Assembly (NCBI GenBank): GCA_028278425.1
Contig: JANQEJ010000153.1
Coordinates: 1-36,777 of the forward strand
DNA: 36,777 nt
From: Planctomycetota bacterium
Lineage (GTDB): Bacteria > Planctomycetota > UBA1135 > GCA-002686595
Direction of reading: 5' to 3'
The notes below the pieces were generated by a model. It did no database searches. It was not told where the DNA came from and saw only the letters and a list, made by a program, of their open reading frames with translations. The position numbers were made by a program, and so were the translations under genes. Shown here piece by piece: positions 30,606-36,777 of the stretch. Position 1 is the first letter of the stretch. Each line of letters begins with the position of its first letter.

Positions 30606-33263
30606 ATGATGACAAAGTGGACTCGCGTTGTTGCGCTGACGCTGGCCTCGCACACGCTCGCAGCCCAAGCCGGTTGGTCCCAGGCAACTGCAGATCAGGA
30701 TAGTGACCGGATCGTTGTGGCGGCTCTCTACCAAAGCACCCTGACCGGGCAACGGCACCTGAACGGCATCCTTGACGCGGTCGAGAACCATCCCCTTGGC
30801 GCGAGAATCGAGGTCGCGAGACATCCCTATATCGACGAGTCCGACGGGGAACGGTTGCTTCTCTCGTTGGTTCAGAACGACGAGGTCAACATCGTTCTCG
30901 GCCCTCCTGATTCCCGCATCTTCGATCGAGTCAAGGCGCGTCAGGACGAGTTGCCCCGGCGGGTACCAGTGATCTCCTGGGTACCCAGTGAGAACGAGCC
31001 AGGTGATTGGTTCTTGAGCACCGGGGTCCTCATGGATCGTCGGTTCGGCGCTCTCGCTGATTACCTGACGCAACGCTGGGTACTATCCGTTTCGGTTCTC
31101 TTCGCAGAGAACGAAGACATGGAGTTAGCCTCCGACGCCGCGCCTGGAGGATTCGGTAGGCAGGCCGAAGAGGCGTTCCGCCGCCAACTGACCGATCTCG
31201 GGAGCCGCTTCTATTCCGCGCTTCCGTTCCGGCGTGGTGATCCCTTCGATCAAGTCTTGCAGGTCATCGAGCGTCGTCCGGAAGCCGTCGGCGTTTTTGG
31301 AGGACGTGAGGACATCGATCAGGTTCTAGGTGGGTTCGCCAGCGCGGCTCCCAACTTCAGGCCAGTGTTCTTTGCTCCGATGCCAGTCAGGAGTCTCCAC
31401 GACGACCTGGACGGCGTTCTCTTTGCCTCGGTGGTTCGACCCGAGTCAGAGGATGCGATGTCGGCGGAGGCGATGCCGGACGAAGTAACTGCACTGAGCT
31501 ACGACACGACGTCGTGCGTTCTAGACGTATTGCCGGGCCTCGGAACGCAATGGGATCCCAACGAGTTTCGCGCCACCTTTGCAGCGAATGTTCTAGGGGG
31601 ACTCGGTGATGCCCGCGGTCGGCGATCCGGCATGCGCTTCACAGGTGGTCAAAACGACAGCGAAGTTTATGTCTACGAGCTGTCCGATGGCCACGTGCTC
31701 CATCACCCCTCGACCAACGTGGGTCTGATCCGACGGATCATGTTCAAGCTCCGCCTTTTCGAAGGACGCTTCGGCTCGTGGTCCGTTTGGAGTGCGCTCG
31801 GTGCGATCATCCTGACCGTCTGGTTCGCCGTTCGGAAAGACATCGATCATCCCGTCGGTGCAGCGCTTACGCGCGCAATCGGGAGCCGCGCGGCATTTGC
31901 CGCTCTTGGCCTCTTCCAGGTGTCCTCGAGCGCGCTCTTGTTCCTGGCATTGGTTGAGTTCGGGCTGTTCCCAATGGGCCTGCTCGGGGCGGTCGGGGCC
32001 GGTCTTGCGCCAACCCAGTTCCTGAGAGCCGGCTGGAGACTCGGAAGCGGATCCGAGGAGCCGTCAAGCGGTCCGACGTTCTTGAGTCGTTGGACTGGCC
32101 CCGGCCGGGCGCTCGCCCGTAGATTCTTCCCCGTTGCCCCGCCCTTCGCCGGCAATGCCGAAGAACTGAAGCGTCAACATGACGAGGTCTCCAACGGCAT
32201 CCGTCGCGCGCTGTTCTTGATGCTGGGCATCGGCTTCTTCTTTATGATGCTCCTCGGCCAGTCGGATGCGGCCCTTCTGACACGCGAGACGATCAAGGTG
32301 CCTATTGCCGACGTAGAAGTCGACGTTGTCGGCTTCTTCATCGTTGGGCCGCTGATCCTAGTCGGGGGAGGACTTTATCTACACATCCTGATCGGTCACT
32401 GGACAAACCTTGGTGGGAACAGATACGAGCACGGGCTCCCGTTCGTCTTCAACCTGCCTTACCGCACCGCCCGTTTCGTCTCAACTTTGATGATGTACTG
32501 GCTCGTCCCCGCGATCCTCTTCATGTTCGCTCGTCGGTCCGCGGTTGCGGCCTCTCCCGAGGGCGTTCGGATCGGCGAAGTGCTGGGCACGACCGCTGTG
32601 CTCGCATCGGCCGCCACATTGTTCTTGCAGCTTCGACGGATGCAGCCTGCAGACACGACCGGCCGACTCCCGTTCTCTGGGTTTTGGCTTCTCACGCTCT
32701 TTCTCTGCTGGTCCACCGGCAGCCTGAGCTTCCTTACCGATCCGCGCGGCCTCCGGCTCGAAATAGCCGATCTGTCTGGGTTGGATCTCTCGGGAAAAGT
32801 CTTCTCCAACGCAGCGATGCGCCGCGTCAAGCTGGTCGAATCGAAGTTGATCAGGTCCGATCTGTCAGGCGCGAACCTATCGGAAGCCGATCTCTCAACG
32901 GCCGACTTAACCGATGCCGACCTCGGCTCAACCGTGCTCTCCGGCACGAACTTGTCGGGCGCGAGCCTCTTGCGCACCAAGCTGAACTACGCGAAGCTCC
33001 AAGGCGCCGAGCTCAATAGAGCCATCTTCAAAGACGCGGAACTTGCCGGCGCCAACCTCCGTACCGCGAATCTGGTCGAGGCCATCCTGGACGGAGCGGA
33101 TCTTCGAAGCGCCTCGTTCGAGAACGCCAATCTCGCGGGCGCGAGCATGGCCGGCGTGCGAAATTGGCGCAATGCCGATTTCCGTGGCGCCATCCTGACC
33201 GGCGTCAAGAATCCACCGCCCGACTTCGTGAAGCTCGCCGTAAGCCGCGGCGCAGTTCATTGA
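30606..33263 (+). CDS. Periplasmic receptor-like domain + multi-pass membrane domain + pentapeptide repeats
   Basis: In this 885-aa protein a signal peptide (about 1-25, WTRVVALTLASHTLAAQAGW) is followed by a region (about 34-385) resembling type I periplasmic binding proteins or receptor family ligand-binding regions (VVAALYQSTLTGQRHLNGILDA, NIVLGPPDSR, VPVISWVPSENEPGDWFLST). About 391-708 has seven or eight membrane helices, including FFIVGPLILVGGGLYLHILIGHW, as in known pentapeptide-repeat membrane proteins. About 715-875 is a pentapeptide-repeat helix (ADLSGLDLSG, SGANLSEADLSTADLTDADL). Topology would put the ligand domain outside and the repeats inside. GC content is visibly lower than in neighbours. 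The ATG at 30606 (or 30609) fits the signal peptide; ATG 30480 overlaps the preceding stop but adds 42 non-secretory residues. Function unknown; sensing is a guess. Confidence 0.75.
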   Translation: MMTKWTRVVALTLASHTLAAQAGWSQATADQDSDRIVVAALYQSTLTGQRHLNGILDAVENHPLGARIEVARHPYIDESDGERLLLSLVQNDEVNIVLGPPDSRIFDRVKARQDELPRRVPVISWVPSENEPGDWFLSTGVLMDRRFGALADYLTQRWVLSVSVLFAENEDMELASDAAPGGFGRQAEEAFRRQLTDLGSRFYSALPFRRGDPFDQVLQVIERRPEAVGVFGGREDIDQVLGGFASAAPNFRPVFFAPMPVRSLHDDLDGVLFASVVRPESEDAMSAEAMPDEVTALSYDTTSCVLDVLPGLGTQWDPNEFRATFAANVLGGLGDARGRRSGMRFTGGQNDSEVYVYELSDGHVLHHPSTNVGLIRRIMFKLRLFEGRFGSWSVWSALGAIILTVWFAVRKDIDHPVGAALTRAIGSRAAFAALGLFQVSSSALLFLALVEFGLFPMGLLGAVGAGLAPTQFLRAGWRLGSGSEEPSSGPTFLSRWTGPGRALARRFFPVAPPFAGNAEELKRQHDEVSNGIRRALFLMLGIGFFFMMLLGQSDAALLTRETIKVPIADVEVDVVGFFIVGPLILVGGGLYLHILIGHWTNLGGNRYEHGLPFVFNLPYRTARFVSTLMMYWLVPAILFMFARRSAVAASPEGVRIGEVLGTTAVLASAATLFLQLRRMQPADTTGRLPFSGFWLLTLFLCWSTGSLSFLTDPRGLRLEIADLSGLDLSGKVFSNAAMRRVKLVESKLIRSDLSGANLSEADLSTADLTDADLGSTVLSGTNLSGASLLRTKLNYAKLQGAELNRAIFKDAELAGANLRTANLVEAILDGADLRSASFENANLAGASMAGVRNWRNADFRGAILTGVKNPPPDFVKLAVSRGAVH

Positions 33264-35400
33264 CCCAAGCACCGATGGAACGTTCTGGAAGCAGCAGGAT
33301 GAGCAGCGACACGAAACCGAGAGCCGCCGCGAGGATTCCTGCCGTCAACGAAGTCGGCAGGTAGCTCATCTCCACCTCGGACCGTCCAGACGGGAGCAGC
33401 ACGCCGCGAAGCGCGTGGTCGACGCGCAGGATGTCGCGGTCGTCGCAGCGCCAGCCGGGGTCCCAGGCGTCGGTGAGGACGACGAGCGCGGGTTGCGGCA
33501 GGTCGGCTTCGAGAACGATGCGGGTCGGCTCGTAGGAGATCACGCGCACCTCACCCTCGCCGCCGAGCTCTGGCCACAGTGGATCGTCGGGCTCCTCCTC
33601 CAGGACCGCGGTCCACGGGTCGAAGTCGGCGGCGTGCAGGCGAGCAAGGCGCTCGTCCGGGTCCTCGACGACGGTCGCGTCGCGCGCGACGAAGGCGCGC
33701 GGCAGGACGTTCGGGTTCTCGTACACGAAGAGGCCCTCGGCCTCGTGCGCGAGCTCGAACGGCGGCGGGAGCTCCGTTCCCGCCAGGACGTAGCGCACGT
33801 TCAGGAGCGAGCCGAGCGGAATCGCCTCCTCGCGGTAGAAGGCGGGGATGCGGCTCACGAAGGGAAAGTCGGGCTCCACGCTCGCGAGGCCGAGGAGGAG
33901 CTCGGTCGTTTCGCGGCGCTCCAACGAGTCGTAGCCGGCGACGAGCGAGATTCCGTAAGGGAGGTTCGCCTGCGGGAAGAGAAACGTCTGCTCGCCGCCG
34001 AGAACGCGGAAGAGGCCCGGCTGCGCGCGCAGGAAGTCCGTCGTCGGCGTCGGCGGGTGGACCTCTTCGGGCTCGATCGCCGTGTTGAAGCCGAAGCCGA
34101 AGCGCAAGAGCTCCGCGGCGACGAGAAGACAGGCGAGAAAGCCCGCCGGAACGCGCCACCGCTCCGGCAGGCGCGCGCGCAGACCGTCGAGCCCGAGCGC
34201 GGCGAGCAGCGACAGCCCGAACGCTACGAGGAGCAAGAGCCGCGGCGTCTTCGAGCTGCCGAGCACCGGCAGCGCGCGCCAGACGGCGTAGAGCGGCTCG
34301 ACCTTCCAAGCGAGCAGCGCGCAAACGAGGACGAGACCACCGAGCACGGCGCCGCGCCTGCCGCGCAGCGCTCCCGCAATCGCAAGCAGGAGCGCCACGA
34401 CGCCGACGTAGCCCGCGACGAGGTCGGGGTAGGTCAGGTTGTGCCCGACCGGGCCCTCGTACGTGCCGCGATGCGGGGCGCCCCAGAGGAACGGGTGCAC
34501 CAAGAGGAGCGCCGCCTCCGGCAGCGGCACCTCCCCCACCGTGTCGACGCGGGCGAACTCCACCCAGGCCTGGCTCGCGAGCAGGTACTCCGCGAAGGGC
34601 AGAAGCTGCGGCGCGGCGAGCAACCCGCCGAGCGCCGCGGCTCCGGCGACCGCGAGCACTCCGCGCAGCCTTGCGCGCGCGAAGCCCCACCCGGCGGCGA
34701 GGAGGCCGACGTGTACGACCGCCTGCAGGTATCCGGCGAGGAGCGCGAGCGCAAACGTCGCCGCGAGCCCGGCGACGCGGCGGCGCGTCACGCCGCAACC
34801 GAGACCCTCCACCTGCCAGAGGAGAAGCGGCAGCACGCACGCCACGCTCGCGATCGGATGGAAAAGCCACGTGACGAGAAACGCGGAGAGCGAGAAGGCG
34901 ATCCCGCCGAGCACCGCGGCGACGTGCGACGTTCCCATGCGCAGCAGGAGCAGCACCGTGAACGCGCCCGCCAGCCACAGGCGCGCGAGCGAGCTCCACT
35001 CCCACCACTGCTTTGACGGGAAGGCGTACTCGAGCCAGTGCTGCGGCCAGAACACCGCCCCCGAGTTCGCTGCGAGGAACGGATGCCCGAGGTAGTTGTG
35101 CGGGTTCCAGAGCGGCAGCTCGCCGGCGCGCACGCGCTCGGTCGCGAAATGGAGCCACGGCTCCTCGGCGATCGCTTGGTCGAGCAGCTCCGGGTTCGCG
35201 GCGCGCTCGAAGCCCTCGGGCGCGACCTGGCTCCACGGCTGGAAGGGATACAGGCAGTCGCCCGCGACGAGCACCTTCCGGCCGAAGAGAGCTTCGGCGA
35301 GGAGCAGCACCGCGGGCAGGCCGACGAGGAAGACCGCCGCGAGCGTGGATCGGCGAGGTACGCGGATGCGCGGTAGGATACCTCTTCGTGGGGATCGCAC
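33205..35400 (-). CDS. YfhO-like multi-pass membrane protein
   Basis: The 731-aa protein has about a dozen membrane helices and YfhO-family signatures: GDCLYPFQPW near the N-terminus, PLWNPHNYLGHPFLAANSGAVFWP, SLLNVRYVLAG, a C-terminal beta domain (VVLTDAWDPGWRC...RVDHALRGVLLPSG) and a last helix. YfhO proteins resemble lipid-linked glycosyltransferases (GT-C fold) that modify surface polymers. The GTG at 35400 is the only early start and overlaps the divergent deacetylase start by 13 nt, so the start is uncertain. The 3' end overlaps the convergent pentapeptide-repeat gene by 59 nt. Confidence 0.78.
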   Translation of the reverse strand: MRSPRRGILPRIRVPRRSTLAAVFLVGLPAVLLLAEALFGRKVLVAGDCLYPFQPWSQVAPEGFERAANPELLDQAIAEEPWLHFATERVRAGELPLWNPHNYLGHPFLAANSGAVFWPQHWLEYAFPSKQWWEWSSLARLWLAGAFTVLLLLRMGTSHVAAVLGGIAFSLSAFLVTWLFHPIASVACVLPLLLWQVEGLGCGVTRRRVAGLAATFALALLAGYLQAVVHVGLLAAGWGFARARLRGVLAVAGAAALGGLLAAPQLLPFAEYLLASQAWVEFARVDTVGEVPLPEAALLLVHPFLWGAPHRGTYEGPVGHNLTYPDLVAGYVGVVALLLAIAGALRGRRGAVLGGLVLVCALLAWKVEPLYAVWRALPVLGSSKTPRLLLLVAFGLSLLAALGLDGLRARLPERWRVPAGFLACLLVAAELLRFGFGFNTAIEPEEVHPPTPTTDFLRAQPGLFRVLGGEQTFLFPQANLPYGISLVAGYDSLERRETTELLLGLASVEPDFPFVSRIPAFYREEAIPLGSLLNVRYVLAGTELPPPFELAHEAEGLFVYENPNVLPRAFVARDATVVEDPDERLARLHAADFDPWTAVLEEEPDDPLWPELGGEGEVRVISYEPTRIVLEADLPQPALVVLTDAWDPGWRCDDRDILRVDHALRGVLLPSGRSEVEMSYLPTSLTAGILAAALGFVSLLILLLPERSIGAWVNELRRGLRRASRSRAVDS

Positions 35401-36104
35401 TCATCGTCGACGTGGAGAGCGACTGGGGCCGCGACTCGCTGCGCGGCGTGCACGAGGCGCTCCCGCGGTTGGTTGCGCTCCTGGAGCGCTTCGGCGCGCG
35501 CGCGACGTTCTTCGTCGTCGGCGAGCTCGCGGGCGAGGTGGCCGAGACGCTCTCCGGCGGTCCCCACGAAGTCGGCTCGCACGGGCTGACGCACCGCGCG
35601 CTCGATCGCGTAACCCGCGACGAGGCTCGCTTCGAGCTGGTCGAGTCCCGGCGGCGACTTGAGGCGGCCGGGTTCGCCGTCGAGGGATTCCGCGCGCCGT
35701 TCCTGCGCCGGCCCGCCGGTCTTTCCGCGATGTTGAGCGAAGCCGGCTACGCCTACGACGCCTCGCTCGGCGCGCTCGGTCCGTCGCTCTCCAACCCCGC
35801 CACGCTGCGCGGCGGCGTCCTGCCCTTCAACCTGACCTGGCTGCGCCTGCTCGACCCGCTCGGCGCGCGGCTCGTGCCGCGCGAGGCGCGCGCCTTCTCG
35901 CTGCACCTGCACGAGCTCGTCGCCGGCGACGCCGGCTGGCGCGACCTGCCCGCGCCGCTCCGCCGCCTGCACGGCCGGGGCGCCGGCGCGCGCGCCTGGT
36001 CGCTCGTCGGGCACGTCGTCTCCGCCTTCGGTCCCCGCCTCGTCCCCTGCCGGGAGGTCCCGTGGAGCGCCACGTCGTCGTCGGCGCCGGCCCGGCGGGC
36101 CTGA
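35388..36104 (+). CDS. Polysaccharide deacetylase (NodB domain)
   Basis: The 238-aa protein has motif 1 as VDVESDW (7-13, Asp8 replacing the usual FDDG context), the metal-binding SHGLTHR (64-70), and motif 3 FRAPFLRRP (101-109), then a short C-terminal part. It should remove N- or O-acetyl groups from a glycan. The GTG start at 35388 is used because no ATG occurs in frame until much later; the ribosome site is poor, so the transcript may be leaderless. The 3' end overlaps the FAD-oxidoreductase gene by 43 nt, so the two probably work on the same polysaccharide. Confidence 0.8.
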   Translation: MGIALIVDVESDWGRDSLRGVHEALPRLVALLERFGARATFFVVGELAGEVAETLSGGPHEVGSHGLTHRALDRVTRDEARFELVESRRRLEAAGFAVEGFRAPFLRRPAGLSAMLSEAGYAYDASLGALGPSLSNPATLRGGVLPFNLTWLRLLDPLGARLVPREARAFSLHLHELVAGDAGWRDLPAPLRRLHGRGAGARAWSLVGHVVSAFGPRLVPCREVPWSATSSSAPARRA

Positions 36105-36777
36105 CGGCCGCCTGGCACCTCGCGCGGCTCGGCGAGGAGGTGTGCGTGCTCGAGGCCGATCCCGAGCGCGTCGGCGGGCTCGCCTGCACGATGGAGCTCG
36201 AGGGCCACCGCTACGACGTCGGCCCGCACCGCTTCTACACGAAGAGCGACGAGGTGCTGCGGTTGTGGGAGACGATGCTGCCCGGCGGCTTCGTCGAGGT
36301 GCGGCGGCTGACGCGCGTCCTCTACCGCCGCAAGCTCTTCGCGTACCCGCTCGAGCTGCGCAAGACGCTCGCCGGCATCGGGCCGCGCGAGGCTCTTCTC
36401 TCCGGCGCGAGCTTCGCGCGCGCGCGGCTCCTCCCGCGCCGCGAGGCGTCGTTCGAGGACTGGGTGATCAACCGCTTCGGCGAGCGCCTGTATCGCGCGT
36501 TCTTCAAGACGTACACCGAGAAGGTGTGGGGCGTCCCGTGCGACGAGATCGACAAGGACTGGGCGGCGCAGCGCATCCGCGACCTCTCGCTCGGCAAGAT
36601 CGTCCGCCAGGCGCTCGTCCCCGCGCGGAACGGCGCGCGGCCGAAGTCGCTCGTCGACCGGTTCCGGTATCCACGGCGCGGCGCCGGCGAGCTTTGGGAG
36701 GCCGTGCTCGACGACGTGCTGTCGCGCGACGGGAGCCGCATCGAGATGGGGAGCCCCGTCGTCCGCCTCGTACGCGA
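36062..36777 (+). CDS. FAD-dependent UDP-galactopyranose-mutase-like oxidoreductase (cut by right edge)
   Basis: Residues 1-238 are visible. The FAD dinucleotide motif HVVVGAGPAGLTAAWHLARLG is at 4-24, then VCVLEADPERVGGLACT, the conserved DVGPHRFYTKSDEV, and TYTEKVWGVPCDEIDKDWAAQRI. These fit the amine-oxidase/UDP-galactopyranose-mutase-like group often found in polysaccharide clusters. The start GTG at 36062 lies inside the deacetylase gene. The C-terminal part, which would help decide between mutase and desaturase-like roles, is outside the window. Confidence 0.78.
   Translation, partial: MERHVVVGAGPAGLTAAWHLARLGEEVCVLEADPERVGGLACTMELEGHRYDVGPHRFYTKSDEVLRLWETMLPGGFVEVRRLTRVLYRRKLFAYPLELRKTLAGIGPREALLSGASFARARLLPRREASFEDWVINRFGERLYRAFFKTYTEKVWGVPCDEIDKDWAAQRIRDLSLGKIVRQALVPARNGARPKSLVDRFRYPRRGAGELWEAVLDDVLSRDGSRIEMGSPVVRLVR

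Noticed and set aside
1..36777. CRISPR arrays, transposases or integrases
   Set aside because: No regularly spaced repeat array and no recombinase motifs were seen on either strand; foreign-looking genes are inferred only from base composition.

Overview
The window is high-GC bacterial chromosome, densely coded on both strands with many ATGA/GTGA stop-start overlaps. The gene repertoire points to a member of the Planctomycetota. The markers are a PVC-type large dehydrogenase with HEAT repeats and a C-terminal cytochrome c box, an ECF sigma factor fused to a membrane anchor and a long Ig-like tail, DUF1570-like and DUF418 proteins, and repeated families of secreted proteins. This is an inference from gene content; no rRNA is present to confirm it.

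Left part (1-7094). Two paralogous secreted proteins (minus strand, the first cut by the window edge) bracket a distinctive block. The block contains a minus-strand tRNA-Val(UAC) whose two halves lie 283 nt apart, separated by a group I-like intron that appears to sit in the D-loop. It also contains a tightly overlapping four-gene plus-strand operon at 1027-5406: a nicotianamine synthase-like enzyme, a GNAT acyltransferase, a haem-oxygenase-fold (probably diiron) oxidase and a divergent leucyl-tRNA-synthetase paralogue. The synthetase has HIGH and KMSK motifs, a degenerate editing site and an altered amino-acid pocket. I read these four genes as a compact, probably tRNA-dependent, small-molecule biosynthesis operon, and it is the best candidate here for an undescribed system. 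A strong bidirectional hairpin terminator closes it.

Middle part (7095-24662). This holds a coupled ATP-grasp ligase and glycosyltransferase, the ECF sigma fusion, a SdhC-like cytochrome b membrane protein, and a lower-GC AAA ATPase with its own sigma70-like promoter and operator-like palindrome. There follows an M16 peptidase pair (one active, one lacking the zinc motif) with an SGNH hydrolase, a DUF418 membrane protein, the PVC dehydrogenase, then idi, cutC and a Coa1-like protein in one overlapping run.

Right part (24663-36777). A minus-strand manA - pseudouridine synthase - zinc-ribbon operon meets the Coa1 gene at a perfect 30-bp palindrome. Next come a pseudopilin, a DUF1570-like metallopeptidase, a zinc alcohol dehydrogenase, and a lower-GC protein that joins a periplasmic receptor-like domain, several membrane helices and pentapeptide repeats. 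The window ends with a YfhO-like membrane protein, a NodB-type deacetylase and a truncated FAD-dependent UDP-galactopyranose-mutase-like oxidoreductase, which together suggest surface polysaccharide work.
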